Made by a program: the position numbers and the translations under genes | Notes under the pieces: model-generated | Seen by the model: only the letters and a program-made list of their open reading frames with translations | Database searches by the model: none | What the model was told of the DNA's origin: nothing | NCBI RefSeq assembly: GCF_022179385.1 | Contig: NZ_BPQS01000045.1 | Coordinates: 1-39,191 of the forward strand | Length of the DNA: 39,191 nucleotides | Origin: Methylobacterium longum | GTDB lineage: Bacteria; Pseudomonadota; Alphaproteobacteria; Rhizobiales; Beijerinckiaceae | Reading direction: 5' to 3' | In this document: piece by piece, positions 24,547 to 32,585 of the stretch | Numbering within the stretch: the stretch's first letter is position 1 | How the letters are laid out: every line of letters starts with the position of its first letter

Positions 24547-25635
24547 ATGATCGTCGTTATTCGGGTCTTGTCACGCGTTATCCTGCTCACGGCGGCGCTT
24601 TATGCAGGCGTCGTCGGGATCGCGGCTTTCCTCGCTCCGCGAGGTTCCGAGGCACGGGCGGTGGATACGCGAACGGCTCCGTCGACGGTCTACGCCACGG
24701 CGACCAAGTATCTCATGTTCATGCAACCGGCGCTTCGCGAGAAGGGCCGCCGGGTGATCATCCTCGGAGCATCGAACGCCGACCTTGAGCTCAGGCCAGA
24801 TGTCATCGGCCGCACGGTTCGGTGCGCGACCATCGACAACCTGTCGATCGGTAACGAAAATATCACCGAGCTTTATCAGACCGCACAGATCGCCGTTAAG
24901 AACAGGCAATTTTCCGGGGATACGTCCGACGTATACGTGCTGGGACTCTGGTTCGGATTGTTTGGAGACAGCAAGGCCCGCTGGAACGGGCCCGGACGGC
25001 AGAACAACGAGAGCGACCTCGACATCGAGTTCCAGCGGTATGGGAACTACAGGAAGGCGGGCGATTTCTACGAGAGCCGCTTCGGTCCGGAATACGAATC
25101 CGTCGTCAACGGTTTGGTCAGCCCCTTCGCCCTGATCGAGAAGGTCTTCCGCGAAGCCACCTACCGGGCACGGAATTTCTTCTTCATACGCCCCGATTCG
25201 CGGACGGATGCGGAGCGTGAGGCGGCCGTCGTCTCCGAGGCGGAGAGGGCTGCGGCCGTAGCCTACTGGCAGCAGCAGCTCGGCTCCCGGGAGCATCTCG
25301 CTCCCGCTCAGTTCGAGCTGCTCGCGAAAACGATCAAGATGCTGAGCCGCGGCCGGAACAAGGTGATCGTGGTCGACCTTCCCGTGCCGAACTGGTGGGA
25401 TGCGGCCGTGCCGATGAACCGTGAATACAAGGATCGGTTGGCGGCCCTGGAAACGGCCCTGGCGGGCGACGATGCGGTGCGGTTCGTGGGCCTCAGCCAG
25501 TACCAGAAACCGGAGAACTTCTCCGACGAAGTCCACGCCAAGCCGAGCGTCGCGACCATGATCGGGCAGGATGTTGCCAAGGCGATCAACGCGAGTGCAT
25601 GCGAATCAACCCAACAGACATCCCTGACGCGATAG
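24547..25635 (+). CDS. Membrane-anchored SGNH-type hydrolase/acyltransferase partner (DltD/AlgX-like role)
   Basis: 362 residues with one N-terminal membrane segment (VILLTAALYAGVVGIAAFLA, about 11-30) and a large periplasmic domain. The nucleophile block is VIILGASNADLELRP (Ser76), and the C-terminal catalytic pair is in SDEVHAKPS (D327, H330). This is the SGNH layout of proteins that accept an acyl group from an MBOAT partner and hand it to a cell-surface polymer. The gene begins one base after the MBOAT stop, so the two are co-translated. It is not a close match to DltD or AlgX by eye; the assignment is by fold motifs and context. Confidence 0.8.
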   Translation: MIVVIRVLSRVILLTAALYAGVVGIAAFLAPRGSEARAVDTRTAPSTVYATATKYLMFMQPALREKGRRVIILGASNADLELRPDVIGRTVRCATIDNLSIGNENITELYQTAQIAVKNRQFSGDTSDVYVLGLWFGLFGDSKARWNGPGRQNNESDLDIEFQRYGNYRKAGDFYESRFGPEYESVVNGLVSPFALIEKVFREATYRARNFFFIRPDSRTDAEREAAVVSEAERAAAVAYWQQQLGSREHLAPAQFELLAKTIKMLSRGRNKVIVVDLPVPNWWDAAVPMNREYKDRLAALETALAGDDAVRFVGLSQYQKPENFSDEVHAKPSVATMIGQDVAKAINASACESTQQTSLTR

Positions 25636-25645
25636 GAAATATCCG

Positions 25646-25882
25646 ATGCAACAGAATGAAAAGCTTCAGCGGATCTTCCGCGACGTGTTCGATGACCCGA
25701 CGATCGAACTTGAGCCGACCATGACGGCGGACGACATCGCGGAGTGGGACAGCCTAAGCCATGTGCGGCTGATGCTGGAAGTGTCGAAAGCCTTCGGCGT
25801 GCGCTTCTCGGCCTCGGAGGTGAGCAGCCTGAACAATGTCGGCGATCTGCAGGCGCTCATCTCATCCAAGGGAGGTGCATGA
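25646..25882 (+). CDS. Stand-alone acyl carrier protein
   Basis: 78 residues with the carrier-protein signature AEWDSLSHVRLMLEVSKAFGV; Ser36 in DSLS is the expected phosphopantetheine site. The protein is acidic and helical and lacks the sequence of the fatty-acid ACP (no GADSLDTVE), so it is a dedicated carrier like DltC or the glyceryl-ACPs of FkbH pathways. It lies ten bases after the SGNH gene and its stop overlaps the start of the VOC gene (ATGA). It is the likely acceptor of the group activated by the FkbH-like protein and the likely docking partner of the MBOAT protein. Confidence 0.92.
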   Translation: MQQNEKLQRIFRDVFDDPTIELEPTMTADDIAEWDSLSHVRLMLEVSKAFGVRFSASEVSSLNNVGDLQALISSKGGA

Positions 25883-26343
25883 TGCTGCCGGGGGGCATGC
25901 CGACCGGCGGCGCGGACAGGAGCGCGGCTCCCGCTTTTCAGTCCCTGAAGTTTCACCACTTCGCCGTCGCCACCGACGATCCCCGGCTCTCGTCCGAGTA
26001 TCTCGTCGCCCTGGGCTACCAGCGCGGCGCGAACGCCTTCGATCCGCTCCAGAACGTCAATTTGGAGATGTGGCACCACGGCGCGATGCCCGATGTCGAA
26101 CTCGTCTGGCCATCAGGCACGGGGGGGCCGCTGAGCACGATGCTGAGGAAGAAGGGCGTCGGGATCTACCACGTCTGCTACGAGGTGGATGACCTAGCCG
26201 GCACTTTGGACGCGCTTCACGCCAAGAACCTCAACGTCCTTGAGGTCGTCGAGGCGCGACCGGCGGTCCTGTTCGGTGGCCGCCCCGTGGCGTTCTATCT
26301 GGTCGAGGGATTCGGACTGATCGAGCTACTCGGCCCGGCCTGA
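25879..26343 (+). CDS. VOC-superfamily (glyoxalase/methylmalonyl-CoA epimerase-like) protein
   Basis: A 154-residue protein with two beta-alpha-beta-beta-beta units. Candidate metal ligands are H27 (KFHHFAVATDD), E74 (VELVWP), H98 (GIYHVCYEV) and E149 (GLIELLGP), in the spacing of methylmalonyl-CoA epimerase and related VOC enzymes. The start is ATG 25879, overlapping the ACP stop by four bases, or ATG 25882, which has the better distance from GGAGG. Coupling to the ACP gene suggests that it acts on the carrier-bound acyl group, for example by epimerising or isomerising a hydroxyacyl unit; this is inferred from context. Its 3' end overlaps the opposite-strand acyltransferase gene by 18 bases. 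Confidence 0.82.
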   Translation: MMLPGGMPTGGADRSAAPAFQSLKFHHFAVATDDPRLSSEYLVALGYQRGANAFDPLQNVNLEMWHHGAMPDVELVWPSGTGGPLSTMLRKKGVGIYHVCYEVDDLAGTLDALHAKNLNVLEVVEARPAVLFGGRPVAFYLVEGFGLIELLGPA

Positions 26344-27483
26344 CGGTCTTCCGCTCCGGCTAGGGACTGCCTGCTGGCCGACCCACTGGGATAACCGGTG
26401 GGTCGGCTTTTCCACGAAGCGGTAGAATACGATTGCAACGCCGATGGAGGCGACGAGGGAGAGCGCGAGCGAGACGCCCAGGGGGATCGCGCCGTGGAAG
26501 GCCCTGACCATCACCTGAAGCACGATCGCATGGGTGAGATAGAGGCTGTAGCTGATCGTCCCGAGTTTGATCAGGAGCGGCCAGCGCAGGACATCTTGGA
26601 ATTTCCTCCATCCAAGGGCGACAAACAACAGGATGGCGGCGCCGAGACTCGCCGACTCGTCCCGGAAGATCATCAGGAGAATCAGCGCGACGCATAACAG
26701 GAAGCCGGCTCTGATCGGCGTGGCGTCGAGGTCCGGGATCGCGCCGCGCGAAAACCGGATGGCGAGGAAGATCCCCAGCACGAACGGGAGCACGAAGTGC
26801 ACCGTGACGTCGAGGCTTGAGAACACATCCGTACCGTGGAACGGCACCGAATCCTGTCGGAACCGATTGGCGACCAGTTCCACGACGACGAAAAGCCAAA
26901 GTACCCAGGGAATCCGAATCCCCAGCAGGAACAGGAGCGGCAGCAGCAGCGAAATGCGGAGTTCGTAGACCAGACTCCAGGCAACGCTGTTGATCGTGTT
27001 GGCGGCGGGTGTCCCTGCAAGCAGGAGGAATTGGGCGACGGTGCCGAGCCGAAGATGCTCGCTCCACATCTCGTTGAAGGTGATCGCCGTGTCGAACAAG
27101 GGTTTCGGATGGAGCATGAAGTAGCAGACGATGGCGATAAGGCCCGATGCTGCGTAAGGCAGGTAGATGCGGATGATCCGGCGCAGGACAAAGTTGGGAT
27201 ACGAGAACTTTCTGGAACTGTTGGCAATCCCGTAGACGATCACGAACCCGCTGAGCACGAAAAAGAAAATGACGCTGGAACGACCGTTGATCAAAAACCG
27301 CAACGGCGTCAGGCGCACCACGTCCAGAAAAATCGGGGCGGTCATGTAATGGTGGTGCAGGAAGACGAACAAGGCGGCCAGACCGCGAAGCGACTCAAGG
27401 TAGTCTAATCGGCGGGGTGCAAGGACAATCTTATCTTCCCTCGATATGGTCTTATACTCTGTCGCGAAATAAGAATCGGTCAT
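26326..27483 (-). CDS. Acyltransferase family 3 (OafA-like) membrane protein
   Basis: A 385-residue integral membrane protein with about 10 hydrophobic segments. The N-terminal YLESLRGLAALFVFLHHHYM carries the family's Arg and His residues, followed by SSVIFFFVLSGFVIVYG and RRIIRIYLPY. It probably acetylates exopolysaccharide or lipid-linked sugars. ATG 27483 is the start; the first 25 residues (TDSYFATEYKTISREDK) are cytoplasmic and not conserved. The C-terminal tail (QQAVPSRSGRPSGRAE) runs over the end of the convergent VOC gene, so the last codons of the two genes share DNA. It is the second such enzyme in the locus, with little sequence identity to the one at 19162-20256. Confidence 0.88.
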   Translation of the reverse strand: MTDSYFATEYKTISREDKIVLAPRRLDYLESLRGLAALFVFLHHHYMTAPIFLDVVRLTPLRFLINGRSSVIFFFVLSGFVIVYGIANSSRKFSYPNFVLRRIIRIYLPYAASGLIAIVCYFMLHPKPLFDTAITFNEMWSEHLRLGTVAQFLLLAGTPAANTINSVAWSLVYELRISLLLPLLFLLGIRIPWVLWLFVVVELVANRFRQDSVPFHGTDVFSSLDVTVHFVLPFVLGIFLAIRFSRGAIPDLDATPIRAGFLLCVALILLMIFRDESASLGAAILLFVALGWRKFQDVLRWPLLIKLGTISYSLYLTHAIVLQVMVRAFHGAIPLGVSLALSLVASIGVAIVFYRFVEKPTHRLSQWVGQQAVPSRSGRPSGRAE

Positions 27484-28412
27484 ATAGAAACTCGATGCGC
27501 GTCGGGCGCGAACACACAGGGGGGTGGAATTTTTGGCGCTTCGATCCGGTGCGAACGAAGAAAAGGACGTTTTCTCAGCGCAATCGTCGTTCCGGAAGCC
27601 CGTACCATATACGACCGGTCACCTTCAAATGCCGTGTCGTGTCACCGACAGGAAACAAAGGTCCGCAAAGATTGCGCCTCGGTAGTCTGGAACAGCCTGT
27701 TTCAACACAGCCATTCGGCCAGGACCTAGGTTCGGTGCCCGTTTGGGCCTATGGTGGTCGCGTGATGCCGGGACGGTCGATGGCGTCGGCGCGGTTCCAG
27801 ACGACGATGCCGAGGGTGGTTCGGACGAGACGTATTCGGGAAGCGGGCGCGATCGTGGCAGGGGCCCTTGGTCCCGCTTGACCGCGCCGCCGACGCGCCT
27901 CGGGACGAGCATGTCCGGTGATCTCCGGCGGCACATCGGGTTGGCGTGCGGCGGCGCGGCTGGTGCGACGTCCCGTCTGTCGGGCGGAGCAGCACCGCCC
28001 CCGGATGTCGGCGGCGGTGCTGATCGGTCGGTCGTCCGGTGCTCGGTCAGGTCGACGACCCGTCGTTTCGGGCCGGTGGCTGACGGTGGCGATGCGGAGC
28101 AATCCGAAACGCGATCGATGCCGGGGTGCTCACCATCGCCGGCGGGGACGGTTCGGCTCCGGCAGGTGCCGAGTGTCATTCGCGGCGCGTGTGGGGAAGG
28201 CGGTATCGCTGAGGAGGCCAAGTCAAACGCTGCCGTTGTGACACGTTCGAGCAGTTCGCGGCCTGCCTCCGGCGGCTGGTAGATGCCGACAATCGATCTC
28301 GACAGCTGAAGACTTTGCACAGCCTCATGTCTACAAGTTCATCTGCCAGACCTAGACGCGAGAGCCTGAACGCTTCAGGCTCGACCCATCACACCCCGGG
28401 CCGGGACCCTGT
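27484..28412. other. Longest gene-free region of the window
   Basis: 929 bases between divergent genes. The first ~250 bases are mixed in composition and may hold the promoter of the minus-strand acyltransferase. The middle (27740-28240) is very GC-rich with overlapping open frames on both strands that are Arg/Pro/Ser/Gly-rich and have no ribosome sites, so none is called. A decayed gene or insertion element is possible but no transposase motif is readable. The last part carries a hairpin before the Wzz-like gene. Confidence 0.5.
28362..28382 (+). repeat. Perfect inverted repeat in the leader of the Wzz-like gene
   Basis: GAGCCTGAA (28362-28370) and TTCAGGCTC (28374-28382) form a perfect 9-bp stem around a 3-base loop, 30 bases before the start codon. 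No T-run follows, so it is more likely a leader hairpin or an operator than a terminator. Confidence 0.5.
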
Positions 28413-29354
28413 ATGAAATCGCCGCGATCCTCGGCTGTAGAACGACCCGCGTCCCAGTCGATCTGGACGGGCGAGCGGTCCGTAGCGGAGGCGACAACCT
28501 TCGTGGCCGACACCGCGCGCCATCTGCGCCGGCGGCTGGCCTTTCTCATCATCTGGGTGATGGCCTTCGTCGCGTCGGCCGTCATCTATTCCAAGCTGCT
28601 CCGGCCCGATTTCATCGCGACGACTCAGATCCTTCTGCAGCCCCGCATGATCGTGAACGACGGTCCGGAGAGCCTGCGGCACTTCTATCAGTTCGTGATC
28701 GACAGCGATCAATGCGAGACCGAGCTGCGCGTGCTGAGCTCGCAGCGACTTCTCTATCAGGTCTTCCAGGTTCAGAACCTTGTCGATTCACCTGAAATCC
28801 TCGGGGGGGCCGACGGTCTGTGGGCCTTCATCGGCACGCGCATCGATCGGTTCCAGCGCCTGGTCACGGCGGATTCCGAATCCATCGAGGCGTTCAACGC
28901 CTTCCTCAGGCGCGTTCGGGCGCGCCGCCTCGGCCTGTCCTACGTCATCGAAATCTCCTATCGTGCGCAAACCGCCGAGCAGGCGACGAAGATCGTCAAC
29001 GCCATCGCGTCGACCTACGCGGCATACCGGCTGCGCGGCGTCCTGGCCCGGGAGCAGCGGCGCGGCGTCTATCTCGAGAGCCGCCTGTCGAACCTCATGA
29101 CGCAGATCGCGGCCGCGGAAACGGGGGGACGCCTCGGCGTCATCCCCGAGGGTGCCCTGGCCGATGCCGATGTCCGCCTGCTCGGGCCGGCGATCCGCCC
29201 GCTGGGCGTCGCCTATCCGAGGATGAGCCCTCTCATCCTGATGATGGGCGGCTTCGGATTGGTCAGCGGGTTACTGATTATCCTGCTTTCGCGGGGGGCG
29301 CCGGTGCGGCATACGGATCGCGGACCTGCCGCGGTGGCAATTCAGAGGGCATGA
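28413..29354 (+). CDS. Wzz/PCP-type chain-length determinant protein without kinase domain
   Basis: 313 residues with two membrane segments, at about 43-61 (LAFLIIWVMAFVASAVIYS) and about 270-290, enclosing a periplasmic domain. The signature ARRLGLSYVIEISYRAQTAEQA is the Wzz-type block also found in ExoP. There is no cytoplasmic kinase domain after the second membrane segment, only a tail of about 20 residues. Such polysaccharide co-polymerases set chain length together with Wzy and the outer membrane exporter. Both of those genes follow directly on the same strand, seven and seven bases apart, so the three form an export operon. Confidence 0.88.
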   Translation: MKSPRSSAVERPASQSIWTGERSVAEATTFVADTARHLRRRLAFLIIWVMAFVASAVIYSKLLRPDFIATTQILLQPRMIVNDGPESLRHFYQFVIDSDQCETELRVLSSQRLLYQVFQVQNLVDSPEILGGADGLWAFIGTRIDRFQRLVTADSESIEAFNAFLRRVRARRLGLSYVIEISYRAQTAEQATKIVNAIASTYAAYRLRGVLAREQRRGVYLESRLSNLMTQIAAAETGGRLGVIPEGALADADVRLLGPAIRPLGVAYPRMSPLILMMGGFGLVSGLLIILLSRGAPVRHTDRGPAAVAIQRA

Positions 29355-29361
29355 GGATCTA

Positions 29362-30672
29362 ATGAGGACGTGTCTTCGAGCGCCGCTTCTGGCCACGGTC
29401 GCCCTCGTGGCCGTTGCCAGCGTGGCCGCGGCCGAAGAAGCCTATCACCTGGGACCGCTGGACCAATTGCAGGTCAAGGTTTCCGACCTTCGGGCGGGAA
29501 CGGGCGAAGCCTACCAGTGGCAGGCCTTCAACGGAGACTTCACCGTCGGCGCGTCCGGTCAAGTGTCTTTGCCTGTCGTCGGCGAGATCATGGCGAGCGG
29601 GCGCACGACCTCGGACATCGCCGCCGAGATCGCCGAGCGCCTGAAGGTCAAGGCTGGTCTCGCGACAAAGCCTGATGCCTCCGTCCAGATCGTGAAGTTC
29701 CGTCCGTTCTACGTCACGGGCAGCGTCGAGAAGCCGGGCGGCTACGAGTACCGGCCGAACCTCACTGTGCTCCAGGGCGTCAGTCTGGCGGGTGGGATCC
29801 AGCGAGTGCCGACCGACGTCCTGCTGCAATTCGTGCGGGATGCCGTCCAGTCTCGGGGCGAGATCAAGCAGCTCGCGGCCACAAGGGTTGCCCTCATCGC
29901 CCGCCAAGCCCGCCTCGACGCCGAGATCAAGGAGGCGCCGCTCACCTTCCCGGCGGAGCTGGAATCGCGCTCCAAGTCTCCGGAGATCGCCCGCATCCTG
30001 CGGGAGGAGCGCCTCGCCCTCGACACGCGCCGGACCTCGCTCACCGCGCAGATCGCCAATCTCAAGCAGAACAAGGACTTCCTGACGGAACAGATCGCCT
30101 CGCTCGCGACCAAGGATTCCACGACGGCCGAGCAGCTGGAGATCATGAAGACCGAGCTCGCCCGCGTCACGGGCCTCGTGAACAGGGGCCTGTCGGCGAT
30201 GCCCCGGCAGGTGGAGACCTCGCAGACGATCGCGACCCTGGAAGCGAACCGCCTCGACACGCAGATCGCGGTGATCCGCGCCCGGCAGGACATCTCGAAG
30301 GCTGATCGGGACATCCTCGATCTGAAGGACCAGCGCCGGAACGCGGCGCTTCAGGAACTGGCCGAGACCCGGATCCGGTTGAACGAGACGTCGGCCAAGC
30401 TCGAGGCCGCCAGGAACCTTCTCTACCAAGCCGAGATCCGCTCTCCCGCGACGGTGGTGGCTAACGCCGAGGCCTATACCAAGCCGGAATACACGATCCT
30501 GCGCCGCCGGGACGGCAAGTCGGAACAGATCCAGGCTGACGAGAACGACCTGCTTCAGCCGGGCGACGTCGTCCGGGTCCAGCCGCACCTCTCGGACGCC
30601 GCGAAAGGCTCGGTGCCCGGGATGAGCGCCGAGACCGCCCAGACCCTGGGCGGTCCCGTGAACGACTTCTGA
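29362..30672 (+). CDS. ExoF-like polysaccharide export protein (OPX family)
   Basis: 436 residues. A cleavable signal peptide (LLATVALVAVASVAAAEEAY) precedes the polysaccharide-export domain (YHLGPLDQLQVKV ... GQVSLPVVGEIMASG) and an SLBB-type segment (FYVTGSVEKPGGYEYRPNLTVLQGVSLAGG). A long alpha-helical region (about 160-370) rich in Ala, Arg, Glu, Leu and Gln follows, probably a periplasmic coiled coil, and then a short C-terminal domain. This is the layout of rhizobial ExoF rather than E. coli Wza. There is no lipobox Cys at the signal cleavage site, so it is probably not a Wza-type lipoprotein. A GAGGA ribosome site lies before ATG 29362. Confidence 0.88.
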   Translation: MRTCLRAPLLATVALVAVASVAAAEEAYHLGPLDQLQVKVSDLRAGTGEAYQWQAFNGDFTVGASGQVSLPVVGEIMASGRTTSDIAAEIAERLKVKAGLATKPDASVQIVKFRPFYVTGSVEKPGGYEYRPNLTVLQGVSLAGGIQRVPTDVLLQFVRDAVQSRGEIKQLAATRVALIARQARLDAEIKEAPLTFPAELESRSKSPEIARILREERLALDTRRTSLTAQIANLKQNKDFLTEQIASLATKDSTTAEQLEIMKTELARVTGLVNRGLSAMPRQVETSQTIATLEANRLDTQIAVIRARQDISKADRDILDLKDQRRNAALQELAETRIRLNETSAKLEAARNLLYQAEIRSPATVVANAEAYTKPEYTILRRRDGKSEQIQADENDLLQPGDVVRVQPHLSDAAKGSVPGMSAETAQTLGGPVNDF

Positions 30673-30679
30673 GGCGCTC

Positions 30680-32086
30680 ATGAGCTGGCCCGCCGCCGTC
30701 TTGTGGGTCCTGATGATTGCCGCGGCCGTCTCGCGCGGTCCCGGCCTCCTCTATCTGCTAATGATCACGGGGGCTTTCGGCAGCCTGCAGATGCTGCCGT
30801 TCAGCGGCGGCGTGAACCTGCTGCCGCAATCAGCCTGCGCCGCCCTGTTCGTCTGCAAGGCGCTGATCCATCGCGGCAACATCGTGCGCGGCCTCGAATC
30901 CGCGCTCGACCCGCAGCGCATGATCCTGTTCTCGGCGTTCGTGGGATACGCGGTCTTCGGAGCGTTGGTCCTGCCGCGCGCGTTCCTGGGGCTGTTCGAG
31001 GTCGTGCCGATCTCGGCGCCGATCTCCGGCACCGACATCCTGCGCCCGGCCTCCGGCAATTTCACGCAATCCTGCTACATCATGCTGTCCTACGGGACGG
31101 CGCTGACCTTCTCCATGATCGGCCAGTCGGCGCTGGTGCGGATCCACTACCGGCGGGCACTCCTCTGGGCCGCCTACGTTCTCGTCATCACCGGGCTCGT
31201 CGACCTCATCACCTACGTCCTCCATATCGGGGCGGTCCTGGAGCCGTTCCGCACCGCAACCTACTCGTTCCTGGTCGATGTCGAGGCCGAAGGCTCCAAG
31301 CGCGTGGTCGGGCTGATGCCGGAAGCCTCGACCTTCGGGACCGCCTGCGTCGGCCTGATGGGATCCCTGGTGTTCCTCCGGTCCTCCTACGAGAAGGGCC
31401 TCGAGCAGATCCTCGTGCTCGTGGCCATCGCGCTGCTGGGCGCGATGACCATCCTCTCGACCTCCTCCACCGGCGTCGTGGGCCTCATCGTTCTCGTGTT
31501 CGTTTACGGCGTCGACTTCCTCTATCGGGTGTTCGATGCACGCAATGCGCGGCGGGATCAGCTCAACTGGGAGTTCGCCGCGATTTTCCTGGCCGCCTTC
31601 GTGACGTTCACGGGGATCGTCCTGAAGCCGAACCTGCTCGATCCCGTCTACGCGATGGTCGACGGCCTGATCTTTGAGAAGACCAAATCGGCCTCCTATG
31701 CCGAGCGCACGATGTGGACCAGGATCGGCTGGCACGCCTTCCTCGACACCGGTGGCATGGGGGCCGGCCTCGGCTCCATCCGCGTCTCGAACTGGGCCGT
31801 GTCGATCCTCGGGAGCACCGGCCTGTTCGGCGCGATGCTGATGTTCGGCTTCATCGCCCAGCAACTGCTGACGATGCCGAGGCGAGCCTCGAAGGAGCTT
31901 GCCGTCTTCGCCACGGCGCTGAAACTCAGCCTGCTGCCGACGCTGTCGATGTACCTCGTCGTGGCCACCATTCCCGACATCGGCGTCGGTGTCGCCTCGG
32001 TTCTCGGGCTGATCGCCGCCTCCCATACGCCCGTCTCCGGTCCTGCCTTCCGTCCGGCGTCAGTCACCGCGGACGGTCGGGCGTGA
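30680..32086 (+). CDS. Wzy/ExoQ-like polysaccharide polymerase (O-antigen ligase-like membrane protein)
   Basis: 468 residues with about 10-12 membrane segments. It has the large periplasmic loop typical of Wzy/ligase proteins (from GLIFEKTKSASYAERTMWTR to GGMGAGLGSIRVSNW), where the GxGxGS-like stretch is characteristic. A first loop (ISAPISGTDILRPASGNFTQ) may also face the periplasm. It probably joins flipped repeat units into long chains. GAGG lies five bases before ATG 30680, eight bases after the export-protein stop. Sequence families of polymerases are very divergent, so the name rests on topology, motif and neighbours. Confidence 0.78.
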   Translation: MSWPAAVLWVLMIAAAVSRGPGLLYLLMITGAFGSLQMLPFSGGVNLLPQSACAALFVCKALIHRGNIVRGLESALDPQRMILFSAFVGYAVFGALVLPRAFLGLFEVVPISAPISGTDILRPASGNFTQSCYIMLSYGTALTFSMIGQSALVRIHYRRALLWAAYVLVITGLVDLITYVLHIGAVLEPFRTATYSFLVDVEAEGSKRVVGLMPEASTFGTACVGLMGSLVFLRSSYEKGLEQILVLVAIALLGAMTILSTSSTGVVGLIVLVFVYGVDFLYRVFDARNARRDQLNWEFAAIFLAAFVTFTGIVLKPNLLDPVYAMVDGLIFEKTKSASYAERTMWTRIGWHAFLDTGGMGAGLGSIRVSNWAVSILGSTGLFGAMLMFGFIAQQLLTMPRRASKELAVFATALKLSLLPTLSMYLVVATIPDIGVGVASVLGLIAASHTPVSGPAFRPASVTADGRA

Positions 32087-32585
32087 ACGGTCCGAGGTTC
32101 GACCCTCTGGCTCTGTCGTCCGCGACCGTACGAGCGGAGCGGAATCATCCGCCGACCGCCGGGATCGCGCTCCGCCCGGGGCAGCCTACGTGATCAACAG
32201 GAATCTCGACGATCAAGCCGCGTCGGGGCTGCAGGGCCACGCCGGCGGATCCGCCCTGACGAGGGATGATCTCGTGCCTGATCGCGGACGTCGTACGGTT
32301 CGCGTTCATCCGCAGGAAGGCACTGGCACTCGCAGCCGTCGAAACACGCGACCTCCGCCCGATCGGCCCAGTCACGGACGACGTCAGTTCGCTTCCTGCA
32401 GACGCCTCGACCGTGGCGTCAGGACGCTCAAGGTAGCCAACCTTCGTCTCACCGCGCCGCGATTCCTGTCGAGCGGGCTCCGCTGGCGCCAGGGCAGGGC
32501 GGAGCGACGTTCTGTGATCGCTTCATAGTATTGTCCATAGCTTGCTTTTGAATTTGCGCCTGCGGCCTGAAAGATGCAGAATTAG
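32087..32585. other. Gene-free spacer between polymerase and glycosyltransferase genes
   Basis: 499 bases. Only short frames with Arg-rich chance-like translations are present (for example 32190-32528 on plus and 32145-32375 on minus). The last 65 bases are AT-rich (CATAGTATTGTCCATAGCTT) and probably hold the promoter of the next gene. Confidence 0.5.

Noticed and set aside
27743..28282. Open frame in the 929-base gap as a possible gene
   Set aside because: Gly/Ser/Arg/Pro-rich translation, no ribosome site, and competing frames on both strands; it may be a remnant but cannot be supported as a gene.
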